Below, piece after piece: positions 1 to 12,583 of a DNA stretch of 45,000 bases (position 1 is its first letter; each line of letters begins with the position of its first letter). The stretch is from positions 1,930,001 to 1,975,000 of the forward strand of contig NC_135566.1 in assembly GCF_964340395.1 (NCBI RefSeq), written 5' to 3'. This DNA comes from Glandiceps talaboti. Its lineage: Eukaryota; Hemichordata; Enteropneusta; Spengelidae. The notes under the pieces were generated by a model. The model searched no databases and had not been told where the DNA came from. It was given only the letters and a program-made list of their open reading frames with translations. Position numbers and translations under genes: made by a program.

Positions 1-22
1 CGAACGTCTAGGAGCAAGACTA
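1..22 (+). mobile_element. Right end of a TAGTCT-family MITE (cut by window edge)
   Basis: The first 22 bases match the right end of the 154-167 bp MITE found complete at 2906, 9982, 18209 and 21179, with one substitution (CTAGGAG for CTAGCAG), and finish in AGACTA. The bases after it (23-31, TGATGGTCT) should be the right copy of a 9-bp target duplication; the left copy lies outside the window. Confidence 0.8.
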
Positions 23-1495
23 TGATGGTCTGAGATGAAACTAGGTAAAGACTGTCAGATTTATGTGAACCAAAATAGTAAGTCAAGTCACAGACAAGTA
101 TAGTTATCTGTGTGTTAGTTAACTGTGTCCAAGCGTCAATAACAAGACAATCATGTGGATCTTTGCTTTGGCAAGATTTGGATAATTCTCATCTGATGAT
201 CAGATAATTATAACCCCGATCCTACAGATAACACTGGAACAAAGAGCTACAGATCGTGTCATGATAGATTTGCGATTGCTAAAGGGTCAGTTTGGTGTGA
301 AAAGTAGTTGCCTGGCAGAGTTATAGAAAAAAAGTCTTATTTCAACGTGTAATTTCAACATTCCCGATTTCTGTGTCAATATTGTAAACAGTCACGGCTA
401 TTCACAGGGAACCTAGGAGCCAGGAATATAGATATATTTACAGTGTAATCAGGTTATATATAAATAGACTATTTGGCCTGAACATGGAGGTACTAAAGTA
501 GGAAGAAGGAACAACATTCAATTCAAAGGGTTTCCGAAAGTTCCTACTAGTTTTCGCCCATATAGCAGCACATCACCACGTCGGTATTTATATTTTTATG
601 TATACGTGTTATATTGTTTAGATGGGATGGGATTTGTCTCACTTGGAGAAAAAAAACAATAATCCGTCATCCATTTCGAGGTAAATACCACTACACTACG
701 TTAGAACTCGTTTTTTCTCATCCATGGACAGATCTCGCCCCCTTCACATGATATGCATACAATAGTCACCTATGGAAAGATAAACAACAAGGCGGAGCCG
801 CGTAATCGCAAGTATATTCCTTACTTATCTGTGAGTTTGGTAAATGATTGTCCACGAGTATTTATATTATTAATCGGTTCAAATACGGGCTTTAATAGTT
901 AATCCTCTTTTTCTCAACTAGTAATTATTGTTGTTTACAACAGACAACACTGTGTTTACAAGTCACACCCCCTTTGGAGAAAGGGGTAAACACACTACTC
1001 CGGAATGTTTGTTCAGGTAACCATGGTAACCGGTTATACTTCCATGAGGAAACTAACGATCAGCAAACGATCTGACAAAGTAAGGCTTTCTCACTCCTGT
1101 TGTGTTGAAACCCACAATCATCCATAATAATAGTATCTCCTAGAAGTACATGTAAAAGCGGCTGGAAATAATTATTGTTCAAATGCAGTACTTCGTCGAA
1201 GAAATTCATAATTTCGAGAGCATTTGATGGTCCATTCAGTATGTTGTTGTAGTAGTCAATGCTGGTAACACTCTGGGGTAGGTTAAACGGTAAAGTTGGG
1301 ATCGCTTGCGTAGCATTGGACCTCACATTCTCATTCACTCGGTGCACCCCTCACACTTTGTTCGTAATCTCGATTACCAGTCGATAGCGAGATTACCAGT
1401 CCATACCAGTATTCTGTTTGACAAACTTGGCACGCTAGCATCTTCTCAGATTCACGAGATGGTCGCTCTCGATACAGGCGGCTGTATTTTCCGTG
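23..1495. other. Non-coding stretch, no gene recognised
   Basis: No exon with recognisable homology is seen on either strand. A 95-codon open frame on the minus strand (1060-1347) has no recognised motif and is treated as chance. The region is AT-rich and contains no long repeat. Confidence 0.5.
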
Positions 1496-1503
1496 GGGGT
1501 AAA

Positions 1504-1739
1504 CACAGGGGCGTGTAATATTTCATAGATTGTTGTTTTCCAGGTCTACAGACTAAATATAACAACCTTTTGATTAATATATATTCCTACATGTAAAGGG
1601 AAGAGACATATTTCTTAGTAGTATAGAGATTGATACATTTGTAGCAGCAAGATTCGTACGATATTTTCCTAAGAAAACGGCATTCTAAGCAATAAAAAAA
1701 AAGAAAACAACAATCTATGAAATATTACACGCCCCTGTG
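1504..1739. mobile_element. hAT-like MITE, 236 bp, 37-bp perfect TIRs
   Basis: Bases 1504-1540 and 1703-1739 are perfect inverted repeats of each other (37 bp), beginning CACAGGGGCGTG. The element is flanked on both sides by the same 8 bp, GGGGTAAA (1496-1503 and 1740-1747). An 8-bp target duplication with CAGGGG-type ends is typical of hAT-superfamily non-autonomous elements. The 162-bp interior has no coding capacity. Confidence 0.8.
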
Positions 1740-1747
1740 GGGGTAAA

Positions 1748-2228
1748 GTGCGGGGAGGACAGATTAGTACATTGCTATCTCTGTCCTAAGAAGTGAAAAA
1801 TGAAATATTGTCCTGAGAACAATGGGGAATAATTCGTGTAATTTTAATATATACAACAATGTATATTACATATTTCTACGTTTATTTTTATTTTACGATG
1901 TATAGCATAAATAGAATGTCCACTAGCACAAAGACAACGCTCGTCGGAGAGCAAAATAAGTTGTCCAAAATGTAGTTGTCGAGTCAAGTAAGTTATCGTT
2001 AATATTGTCACGCATGCCGCGTCATAGTAACACTAGCGGAGCGTCTCATTATTTAGTATTTTGGGATTGGAGACCAAACTAATTTCATTAACAAATTACG
2101 TAGCAAACTTGAGTTCCGGATTGATGTTTTCCGCATGGTATTGCGCGGAATACTGCTGACTCGATGGTTCACCTATTATGGCGGCAGCTGTAAAAATTGC
2201 ACAAGTATGACGTTGCCTTCACTCCGGG
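1748..2228. other. Non-coding stretch, nothing recognised
   Basis: AT-rich sequence between the hAT-like MITE and the first coding exon. It lies downstream of the 2290-2779 exon on the minus strand, so it would be intron if that exon is spliced to something beyond base 1. Confidence 0.4.
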
Positions 2229-2289
2229 GTCTACGCGTAACAATCTATTTTTATAGCATAATGGGAAAGGGCTATAACCATTATCATAC

Positions 2290-2779
2290 CTGGTTCTGTA
2301 CTTATCTCATCCAATGTAATCCTGAATTCATCTATAACTCGTTGTTGATGCAGAACAATCGTCCTCAATTCTTCTTTACTGGACTCAAGACCGTCTACAA
2401 ACAAACTATTTAAGCCTTCAAATTCACCTCTTTCTATTTTCCGTTTGATCTGTTGTTTGTTGAAAATTACTCGCCATTCGTCAACTTCTTTAACTTGACG
2501 ATTAAACCTTCTGAACAAGTCAGACAGGTAAGACTCCATAAACGCGAGTATAGAGTTAACCCCGACCAAGCTCATGACTGTTTGCTGTCCACCTCGACAT
2601 GTTTCCGACTCAGTGTTGTTTGTGGGAACCGTAAACATATAAGCACAATAGTCACTCATCAGACAATGATCAATTTCAAAATTACATTGAACTTCATTGG
2701 CAAATGCCTGAGGATGAGAAACTGCGATTTGTAGCAAAAGTACTACCAAGGGTAGCGATTCGACTGCGTAGTTCATCAT
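2290..2779 (-). CDS. Orphan first exon: secreted CAYxF/coiled-coil module, subtype 2
   Basis: Reads from ATG at 2779 to a phase-1 donor (CCAG|GTATGA) at 2290/2289, 490 nt, the same length as exon 1 of gene B. The start gives a hydrophobic signal peptide (about residues 8-25, ending near SHPQA). It is followed by cysteines spaced C-x6-C-x5-C, the motif CAYMFTVP and a further Cys. From about residue 65 comes a helical region with heptad-like hydrophobics, the DEWR motif and a QQRVIDEF segment. The CAYxF..P..C pattern resembles the N-terminal motif of angiopoietins, used there for higher-order clustering; that comparison is from memory. No EAR or CCP exon lies downstream on this strand within the window, so the partner exons are either beyond base 1 or lost. 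Read through the donor, the frame ends at 2231 (182 aa). Confidence 0.75.
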
Positions 2780-2839
2780 CGTGTCAACTTCTTTACACTG
2801 TTACATGTTTGTTGGATACTTAATGTGTACCATTAGTAT

Positions 2840-2869
2840 GATTTACATGTAATTACAACAGATTTGCAT
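2840..2869 (-). promoter_or_regulatory. Octamer + TATA-like promoter module
   Basis: On the minus strand ATGCAAAT (2869-2862) lies 83 bp before the ATG at 2779 and is followed by TTGTAATTAC and TGTAAATC (2847-2840). The octamer position matches the module before the other three first exons. The A/T element is less like TATTTAAAT than in the 6.7 and 36.1 kb copies. Confidence 0.5.
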
Positions 2870-2905
2870 AAGATGCTGGAGTCACATAATCATCAATTGA
2901 TTTAT

Positions 2906-3072
2906 TAGTCTTGCTGCTAGACGTTCGGGCTTTCTTTCGATGCTATAACTATAAGCGAACGAAGTTCGCATGTGAGGGCTTGCCCGAACACGGATGTTCC
3001 ATCCTCGATAGCGTTGTTCGGCTGTGTGTCGTATTTTATCGGAAGAGCATCCGAGGGCTAGCTGATAGACTA
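2906..3072 (-). mobile_element. TAGTCT-family MITE, 167 bp
   Basis: Inverted termini TAGTCTTGCTGCTAG and (reverse complement) TAGTCTATCAGCTAG, flanked by the perfect 9-bp duplication TTGATTTAT at 2897-2905 and 3073-3081. It is in reverse orientation relative to the other copies. It carries the internal palindrome GCGAACTTCGTTCGC. Confidence 0.92.
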
Positions 3073-3081
3073 TTGATTTAT

Positions 3082-4789
<1,708 letters not shown>

Positions 4790-5089
4790 AAATCTATAGT
4801 GGTCTGAGGTATCAACAACGTCAGGAACATTTCTAGGCAAATTGGCCATTGAGGGCGCTCTTGATCAGAAATAATGTAGGTGTGTAATCCATGTACTGGT
4901 TTAAAGAATTCTGTTAGTGGTCCGAGTTTATGACAATATTAGTTTTATCACTTTATTAATGATTGCCCCAATGATATAGGCCTATTATACGTAACTCTGG
5001 CTGTAGTATTGTAAACATGTAGTCTATGAAATACTACTAGACCAGGCAACGGCCAAGATTTTGTCATGAATTATCCCGAAATGCTCTCT

Positions 5090-5575
5090 AGATCCTTTGG
5101 TAAACTTGAGATAAGTATATAATAGGGCAGAGGATTGCTAATCCTGCACATGTCAAACACTGAGTCAACATTTTGACACAAAATATATGTAAAGACCATC
5201 AGATAACCTCTAGTAAATCCAGAGTCAATTAGTTTTAATGAATGTCGTAGATAGTTTGATAAACCATAGATGTTGGAGGGGACTCCGCAAGATCTATTGA
5301 TGAACTTAAGATAAATTTGAAGACTATCAGGTAGTAAATCCAGGGTCTGGGACTCCTCAAGATCGATTGATAAACTTGAGATAACAAACTATCATATAGT
5401 AAAATAGTAGATAAGATATTAACTCCAGTGTCAAGGCACGACAGAAGAATACTATAGATAGTAACTCCAGGGTCAATGCACGACAGAAGAATACTATAGA
5501 TCGTTTGATAAACGATAGCCCTTGGAGGGACCCTTCCGATATATATTGATAAACCTGAGATAATGAAAATTGCCA
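5090..5575. repeat. Degenerate tandem repeat region
   Basis: Diverged units recur with shared phrases such as GATTGATAAACTTGAGATAA, GTAAATCCAGGGTC, and a near-exact pair GCACGACAGAAGAATACTAT (around 5436 and 5478). The units vary in length, so this looks like an old, eroded tandem array. A 113-codon minus-strand frame here is a by-product. Confidence 0.7.
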
Positions 5576-6166
5576 TACTCTTGACTATCGTCCCTTAGCG
5601 GCGAAGCCGCAAGAAGTGAGGGATTCGGACAAGTCTCGTGTGGTTACAACTGTACATACAGAAGGCAAATCGAGGGTCAATACCTTGTATACGAAATCCT
5701 TTGATATATCTGATGGGGTAGTCATGGTTACATTCCTATCCAAAACAGTAGGGGCTGTGACCTTTTGATGGAATTATGATTACATACTTATGACAAGGTG
5801 GCTTCGATCATAGACCATCCAGTTGGTGCAGGGTCTATGCATTGATACAGTCCGAATCATGTCATGAATATTATTCTAGTGTTGAAAAATTTCTCTTTCT
5901 GAACACAAAATTTAAAGATACGGATGTAGCATAGGCTCATCACTTTCAGATTAGCGATGCCTGTATGGCCATGTATGTGATATTTATGTTTCAATTCAAA
6001 GTTATTGCATTCGTACTAGTTGGTCATTTTTTTCTATAGCTCTGCCAAACAAGCGTTTTCTCACCTGGACCGAAGTTGGTTTTTAAAACACGGTACTCTA
6101 CTTACATTTGTATTCGTTAGAACCACAGAAAAGGAAACTTGTGGTGAGAACATGTTTTGATGATGG
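5576..6166. other. Non-coding stretch, nothing recognised
   Basis: Downstream, on the minus strand, of the 6243-6726 exon. A search by eye for an EAR-type (YEW...FQTI) or CCP-type exon in frame with that donor found none. Confidence 0.45.
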
Positions 6167-6172
6167 TTTATT
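6167..6172 (-). promoter_or_regulatory. Candidate polyadenylation signal AATAAA
   Basis: AATAAA on the minus strand, 57-62 bp beyond the in-frame TAA that ends the unspliced 6229-6726 frame. It would allow a short transcript that does not use the 6243 donor. Suggestive only, as the motif is common in AT-rich DNA. Confidence 0.3.
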
Positions 6173-6242
6173 CTTAAAGAGTAAAATTAATATTTTGAAT
6201 AAATAAAGATTATGGCTTTGTATAATCCTTAAATCTGCTTAC

Positions 6243-6726
6243 CCATTTTTGTTCTTATCTCCATGATTCTTGCCGAAAATTCATTAATGGTTTGTTGTTG
6301 TTTGTTGATAACATCTTTGAGGTCGTCGGCATCGAAATCATCGCCTCCCAGCAAAAACTTGATGGTTGCATCATCACTCGCCAAGTTAACGTCTATAATT
6401 TTAGAGCCTGTTTCTGCAGAGAAGAATTGTCTCCATTCCTCAAACTCTTTGGTCTGCTCGTTAATTCGTTGACTCAGATCGTCCATATTCAGTGCAATCG
6501 TCTCTAGACTTTTATCCAAAATCTGCAGTTTGTTGACTGTTTCTTCCAAACTCTGACAGGTTCCATCGTTTTGGGTTGGAAAGTTGAATACATAGGCACA
6601 TACATCTGAAAGGTAGCAAGATTTGTCATCGAGAGGACATGTACTGATATCTTGACCATAAGAACTTGAGCCAATTTGTAAAACCAGTAGTAGAACGGCC
6701 AACATCTTGAGTGTGTACATGATCAC
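6243..6726 (-). CDS. Orphan first exon: secreted CAYxF/coiled-coil module, subtype 1
   Basis: ATG at 6726, phase-1 donor ATGG|GTAAGC at 6243/6242, 484 nt, exactly the length of gene A exon 1 and clearly its paralogue. The signal peptide is about residues 5-24 (ends SSSYGQ). Then come cysteines in STCPLDDKSC and SDVCAYVFNFP plus CQSL, then a helical part (LDKSLETIALNMDDLSQRIN) with EEWRQFF and a conserved DDFDADDLKDVINKQQQTI segment. Without splicing it encodes 165 aa ending at 6229. The reading frame, donor and promoter module are all intact, which argues against simple decay. Yet the next exon on this strand toward base 1 is another first exon (2290-2779) and no EAR exon is seen between. It may be an alternative first exon of a gene running off the window, a stand-alone short secreted protein, or a duplication remnant. 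Confidence 0.75.
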
Positions 6727-6780
6727 TGCTTTTTAATTAATGAACATCGCTTTGGATGATATTATCACAAAGTTAGACAT

Positions 6781-6810
6781 AATTTAAATACAATCATTAA
6801 TAATTTGCAT
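6781..6810 (-). promoter_or_regulatory. Octamer + TATA-like promoter module
   Basis: On the minus strand ATGCAAAT (6810-6803), a 9-nt gap, then TTGTATTTAAATT (6793-6781), 77 and 55-67 bp upstream of the ATG at 6726. The same arrangement stands before gene B exon 1. ATGCAAAT is the consensus bound by POU-domain (Oct) factors. Confidence 0.6.
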
Positions 6811-7892
6811 AAAAGTTAATGAATTTACCCGATGTTTACAGATTAAAATAAAACACAACAGGTATGTGTGGTAGTATCCCTACTTGTAAAACTTCTTGTC
6901 CGAATTTTCTAAACTTCTTTGAAAAAAAAGCAGGGAAGGATAGCAACAGAATGTAAATTTTATCTCAGTTATGTGTCAGAGTGAGTCAAGTGTTGTCAAT
7001 GGACCGGTCATTTTTTACTGGGAAGGGCGCGGTGTTTTGAAGTTTAATTTTTTTTCTGTCCATTTTTTGGAAGGTAACCTCATCCCCAGCTCCGACGACC
7101 AAAGAAAATGTGCCCGTCACAAAACACGTCTCTTTCCAATTGACCCTCTAACTCCGTGCATATTGTTTTATAACTCACTAATTATATATTAGAAAACTAT
7201 ACATGGTTGACGTTTGTGACTATATAAGTGTTTGAACGAAACAGAATATTAAAAAAAAACATTAAACTAATTGTGGTAGACGACGTTGTACGTGATAACC
7301 GTCAAGGTCATGGAATACATGTATATATGATGTTAACGTGTGTCATTTCTAAGTGTACTTCAGTACACAACATACATCTAGGTGACAGGTTTGTGGAAAA
7401 ATATATACGTTTCTTGACAATATATTTCATAATTCAGTTGACACTGGGCTTTAAACATCACCAAACTCAGACCAACGCACAGCAAGCAAAACATCATGCA
7501 CAGTAGGGGGAGGGGGTTACACCCTTCTTAGATTACCATTCACCAGGAAGTACATGTAAACGCTCTCATTCACCATTCACCATTTCCAGATATCAATTCA
7601 CGTTCACCAAATATTAATGTAATTCACTATTCATCAGTAAATCTTGTGCAAACGTACAAGTTTGCCATAGTCTGACTAGCCTTAGAATGTAACAATACGT
7701 ACAGCGTATGGGTTTCGAATGTAGACCAGAGACTAGACGTGCACGCATGAGTTAACATTAGGGACCGGTCAGTTTCTCTGGCTGGGAGGGAGTGGTGGAT
7801 TTTCCCAGAGGGCCGACGAAAAGTCACTGATCCCTGTAAAACTGAAAGCAGGCTGACCCCCCCCCCATCACTTATTTCTAAAATATGACGAC
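6811..7892. other. Non-coding stretch, nothing recognised
   Basis: No recognisable exon on either strand. Short open frames (for example 6971-7192 and 7228-7506 on the plus strand) lack codon structure or domains. Near 7510-7625 phrases with ATTCACC/TTCACCA recur as a short degenerate repeat. Confidence 0.45.
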
Positions 7893-7960
7893 ACCACCAC
7901 CACCACCACCACCACCACCACCACCACCACCACCACCACCACCACCACCACCACCACCAC
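7893..7960. repeat. (ACC)n trinucleotide repeat
   Basis: About 22 units of ACC. The long poly-Trp frame on the minus strand is an artefact. Confidence 0.97.
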
Positions 7961-7984
7961 AATATTATGACTCAGAGTGAACTG

Positions 7985-8500
7985 CTTTATAAGACAGCAC
8001 AATCATGTAATTAGTGAGTACACAGGATTGAAATATTCAAATACGTTTAATAGCATATCATGGTAGGGGAAAGCTTGAGATGGGAATATGTCAACATCTT
8101 ATATAGTTTCCAAGGTGTCTTCCCCTAGAAACTATGGAGGTTTTTAACTATTAAGATCCTTTTGGGCAATAATTTACAAACTCATAATTTACAGCACCAA
8201 CATATAATTAGTAAGATTGAAATATTTTTTCTCAAAAAGTGTTCAATAGCGTCTTGACAGTAAAGGTAAGGGGAGAGCTTGAGACTGCGATATGTCAACC
8301 TCTCATGGGGTTGGGGTCCTAATGTGTCCCCCCCCCCTTGAAGTTCCGGGGGTTACGGTTAAAGTCAAATTTTAGGCTCATTCATAACCTTTCATGCAAT
8401 AATTTCCAAGCTTTTCAGAAGCTTTTCAGAAATACATAGGGTTGAATTATATTCTTGAAATAAAGTTAAACAGCATCATTATACAGTAAAGGTCAGTGTA
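7985..8500 (+). repeat. Three diverged tandem units of about 190-225 bp
   Basis: The phrase GATTGAAATATT, followed by a (T)CAAT/TTAATAGC(A/G)T phrase, a GTAAGGGGAGAGCTTGAGA-type phrase and TATGTCAAC, recurs at about 8028 and 8215. A shorter third unit starts near 8441 (TTGAATTATATTC, AACAGCATCATT, CAGTAAAGGTCAG). TGCAATAATTT / GGGCAATAATTT ends each unit. Confidence 0.7.
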
Positions 8501-8510
8501 CTATCTCCCT

Positions 8511-9772
8511 CCCCTGTATACAACATAGTATCTTCTGTCATTCTGTTAACTAATACCTGGTTGTATTACATATCTGTGATTTCTCCGGTATCGTTATTTT
8601 TGCGGGCCGACATGCCGGGCCGACATTCTGAACTGAGGGTCGGCGATTTGCGGGTTCGACGTTCAAAACGAGTCTTCTTATGATATGAAATGCTTCCTTT
8701 GCATACGATTGTCCACGGAATATACGTAGTGTGCGAAACATAAAATTATTGCCGATAAATAAAAAGGAATTGAAGATGCTGGTCTTTGCGTGCGCCACCA
8801 TCGGCCTTGCATTTATTCCTTCTAATATTATTTGGGGCACAGCATTACTGGTTACTGTATGAAAATAATACACTGTGATTCCACCAGCTCTGAGATCTTC
8901 AGAGTCGTTGCTGAAGTTTAAAGCACAGTTATTGAATATTGTTTTCAGAAGTGCGTATACGTATGTTCGATATTTGTACAACTCCATATGAGTTTGAACT
9001 ATAATATTCTAAATTGAGGGTGGACAAGGGTGTCCCCAGTACTATGTACAGAAAAAAATAAGGAGTTGTATTACAAATTGCGAAGATAAAATTTCAATTT
9101 TTACATTTACGATTAGAAAACTCAATTTACGAATTACGAAGAAAATAAATTTGAGTTTACGTTTTACAGTTACAACTGGAAAATTACTGGAAGGGCATTC
9201 TAATGCATCTACCACTCCTTATAAAACTCATGACAACATATTGATAGTGAGATGAGTAGTCAGTGTTTCCTTACATTTTTGATAAACTGTTTCGAAAGAC
9301 TCTGTTGAATATGTTTTTAGAGAAATGGGCAATTCTAAAAGCAGGAGGTAAAACAATACAATTAGGCGGTAACTACAACAAGCGGAGCCGTTGAAACTTA
9401 TTGGAATTTTGGGACCAAAAGTAATCGCTCTGGTGCTATTTTGATGTATCATCTAATTAAAAATACGAATTTTTGATCAAATAATGTCAACTCAAGGTAG
9501 GTCAAGGTCAAGCAAAGTCAAGTAAAGGTAAGTCAAGAGTCAAGTTGAGTCGAGTTAAATCAAGAGTTCAGTCATGAGTCAAATGAGTTAATTCAGCATA
9601 TTATGTTATTACGTAAAATACGTATAAATTCGTCAACCTGTGTCCATTTGCATTCAGTTATTTCACAATCAATGGTTCCCGGTTGCGTTTGCATAAAGGG
9701 AATGCATTGTTATAACATGATGATAAAAATAACATAAACAATTAACAATTATGTAGCGTTCCCTTTGTTATA
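8511..9772. other. No supported gene; one unassigned 145-codon frame
   Basis: A minus-strand frame at 8550-8987 (145 codons) has no recognised domain. Its C-terminal third overlaps short repeated GGGCCGACAT/GGGTCGGCG phrases (8608-8660), so it is left uncalled. The segment 9480-9600 contains degenerate AAGTCAAG repeats. Confidence 0.4.
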
Positions 9773-9857
9773 CCATAGACAGTGGAGGGGAGACTCCACT
9801 GTCTATGGTTATACGAACTAGTATTTCTACAAGACAGAAAAGGTGTCACTAGTTCGT
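9773..9857. repeat. Two adjacent hairpins (foldback element)
   Basis: Arms 9773-9787 and 9794-9808 are a perfect 15-bp inverted repeat (CCATAGACAGTGGAG) with a 6-nt loop. Immediately after, CGAACTAGT (9814-9822) pairs with ACTAGTTCG (9849-9857). Probably the remains of a foldback or MITE-type element. Confidence 0.7.
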
Positions 9858-9981
9858 AATAACACCTGGTAGGTCCACAACAACAGGACTGTATAAATTA
9901 AAATGCTCAATTTGAACGTTATGTTGTACATGGTGCACTCAAAATGCGTGGGTTTTAATAACTTAGATGCAATCATCTCTG

Positions 9982-10144
9982 TAGTCTATCAGCTAGCCCT
10001 CGGATGTTCTTCCGATAAAATACGACACACAGCCGAACAACGCTATCGAGGATGGAACATGTTCGGGCAGGCCCTCACATGCGAACTTCGTTCGCTTATA
10101 GTTATAGCATCGAAAGAAAGCCCGAACGTCTAGCAGCAAGACTA
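9982..10144 (+). mobile_element. TAGTCT-family MITE, 163 bp
   Basis: Complete copy with ends TAGTCTATCAGCTAG and CTAGCAGCAAGACTA and a perfect 9-bp flank duplication TCATCTCTG (9973-9981 and 10145-10153). The internal palindrome GCGAACTTCGTTCGC is at 10081-10095. Confidence 0.93.
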
Positions 10145-10153
10145 TCATCTCTG

Positions 10154-10884
10154 CAGCAATATATAATTCCATAATGGATACCGAAATATTTTACCATGTG
10201 TCTGCTTCCACAGCCAAGGGATTTGAGTATGAATTATTTCTTCACTATCAGGCGTTATCGTTTGTCGGCCTGTTGATATTGGCTGTGTGTTTGAGTTAAT
10301 ACTTACCATAAGATGTTCTGGAATAACAGATTACGGGTCGGCACTGGATTACGGCTATGCCATAAACACCTTTTTAAAGTAAATGTATATAGGACATCCA
10401 GTAGTCATAGAAACCAGTTTTATATGTCACACAAAAATGTCCGTAACATTGAAACGGTATCATTACTATTGCAGATATAGAAAAGTCTCTTTGGTAGTTA
10501 GAGAACTTTAGGTGCTTATACATACTGTGTATAATTAAAAAAAACCTTGAATCTAGTACAATGTATGTGTGTCCTTGGAGTAATATTACACTGACATATA
10601 ATTACTCCAAGGTGTGTCCTAGCTTCCGATGACTTGTTGATGAACTTGGTTTTAAAATACCTGAAGATAATACTTTTAAAGCTGATACCAAATTTTAAAT
10701 ATTTGTCCCCAAGCACAACGAAAGTGAAGCATTAATTGTGAAACAGTCTATTGTCTATTTGCTTCAAAATAATTACATATATTACCAGCAGTAAAACTAG
10801 TTTGCAATGTGTACAACCAGGAGTCTCTTGTAGGCAGCGCCCTCTGGGTAACCGAGACTGGGTGAATGAAAAATATCTCTTGGT
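10154..10884. other. Non-coding stretch, nothing recognised
   Basis: Contains a short inverted pair CTTGGAGTAAT...ATTACTCCAAG (about 10573-10612). No gene or RNA recognised. Confidence 0.4.
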
Positions 10885-12240
10885 ATAATAATAATAATAA
10901 TAATCTTTATTGTCCATTTATTAAAAACATATGGAAAATTTCCTTTTGGCATCACAGGTCCTAAAAACACAAGCATCACAAAGACATATAATGATATATA
11001 CAAAAGCATACGTCAATCAAATATCACATAATGTAAAAGCAGTTTTTACGTGCAAGAGGCACTTCAAGTCTGCGACCTGACGGAAGAAATTTAAACTTTG
11101 AGTGAAGTGGATGTGTTTGGTCTGCAAGAATTTGAATCGATTTCCGTCTAAGTGATTTAATATAAAGATCAGGAAGCTGTAATAGATTAGAACCAATGAT
11201 CTTTCCTGACAACTTTACAATGCTCGCCAATCTTGTTGTGTCTTTAACAGAAAGATTACCATACCAAGACACAATATTAAATGTTAGAACACTCTCAATT
11301 AATGAACGGTACACTGATTCTAAAATATCCTTACTGATATCAAAATCTTTGAGTTTACGAAGTAGATACAAACGTTGCTGTGCTTTCTTAAAAATATAAT
11401 CAACATTTTCTGTGAATTTAAGATTCAAATCTAAAAGGGTACCAAGATACTTAAAAATAGACACCTGTTCTACTTGTTGTCCATTTATCATAGCAAAAGG
11501 GCCAAAAGTCGCGTCTTGTCGCCGTCCTCTTCCTAAATACATTTCTTTCGTTTTACGAACATTGAGTTCAAGGAAACTATCTGCAAACCATGAGGTTAGA
11601 TAATCAATGTAATTAAAATACTCCGCGAGGGAGGACTCTTCTTTGAGACGAGCGACAAGCGCCATGTCATCTGCAAATTTTATAAGGGTTAGAATGACAT
11701 TGTTACACGTCACCTCATTTGTATACGCTGAGAAGAGGATGGGAGACAAGACGCAACCTTGGGGAACACCGGTATTCAGTACCAGTTCCTCAGACAGATG
11801 ACCTTGAATATTCACACGCTGTGGCCGATCCCTTAGAAATACATTAATCCAACGTATTAGAGTTGTGTTAGTCTGCAAATCAAGTAAACGTTGTAATAAA
11901 ATGTGCGGTTGAATTGTATTGAATGCAGATGAGAAGTCCATGAATAAAATTCCGCGGGAATCTAGATGTTGTGAGATCAAGTTGAACAATGTTAAAGTGG
12001 CATCTTCCACACCCCGTTTAGCTTTATACGCAAACTGTAACGGGTCCATTCGATCAGCCATGGATGCGGTCAATTTATTGCACAATATCCTTTCCATGCA
12101 TTTACAGAGAATAGATGTCAAGGCTACTGGTCTAAAATCATTACAAAGCTTAGCACTAGCTATTTTGGGGATGGGTATAATGGTCGATGGAGTACGCACA
12201 GAGCTGCTTGTGAACGATTCAAGTGTATTCTGTTATGAAT
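10885..12240 (-). mobile_element. 5'-truncated non-LTR retrotransposon (LINE)
   Basis: A LINE insertion in minus orientation. The 3' end is an (ATT)n tail (about 10888-10905) preceded by AATAAATGGACAATAAAG. The 5' end falls within the start of the reverse transcriptase region near 12240, so the endonuclease is missing, as in most LINE copies formed by incomplete reverse transcription. The DFRPVALTS start block and the LPSGRR C-terminal motif suggest the CR1/L2/Rex1-like group, from family knowledge rather than a search. Confidence 0.85.
11024..12232 (-). pseudogene. LINE reverse transcriptase, N-terminally truncated but open
   Basis: Open for about 400 codons in one frame, ending at a stop at 11024. 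Reverse transcriptase blocks appear in order: DFRPVALTSILCKCMERIL near the start, DPLQFAYKAKRGVEDA, motif A DFSSAFNTI, motif B GVPQGCVLSPILF, the catalytic KFADDMALV (FADD form), LELNVRKTKEM and FKYLGTLLD, then a C-terminal LPSGRRLEVP segment. It would copy element RNA at a nicked target site if complete. There is no frameshift or stop in the RT part, so the copy is probably fairly young. It cannot be autonomous, because the endonuclease and upstream region are absent and a TAA lies just upstream (12233-12235). Confidence 0.88.
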
Positions 12241-12460
12241 TCACATCTAAGTATCGATAAAATCAACGAGTATGTTGTACGAAGACAGTCTATATCTGCC
12301 AGTAACGAGTACATAACCAATGCACAGACCCGGGGCACAGATCAATACAATTGCCTACATTATATCGCCCTCTGGTGATATGGTGGGTGATGAATTTTGT
12401 TAGTACTAAGTAGAATGAAGACACGACAAAAATCTATATCAATAATGAATTATGACAATG

Positions 12461-12522
12461 TATGTATGTATGTATGTATGTATGTATGTATGTATGTATG
12501 TATGTATGTATGTATGTATGTA

Positions 12523-12583
<61 letters not shown>

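Noticed and set aside
1060-1347. 95-codon minus-strand frame
   Set aside because: It looks less repetitive than most, but no motif, signal peptide or clear splice partner is visible.
7627-7962. 111-codon minus-strand frame starting with poly-Trp
   Set aside because: The start is the (ACC)n repeat; the remainder has no recognisable domain.
8550-8987. 145-codon minus-strand frame
   Set aside because: No recognised family, and the C-terminal part covers short repeated GGGCCGACAT phrases. Probably chance or transposon-derived; expression data would decide.
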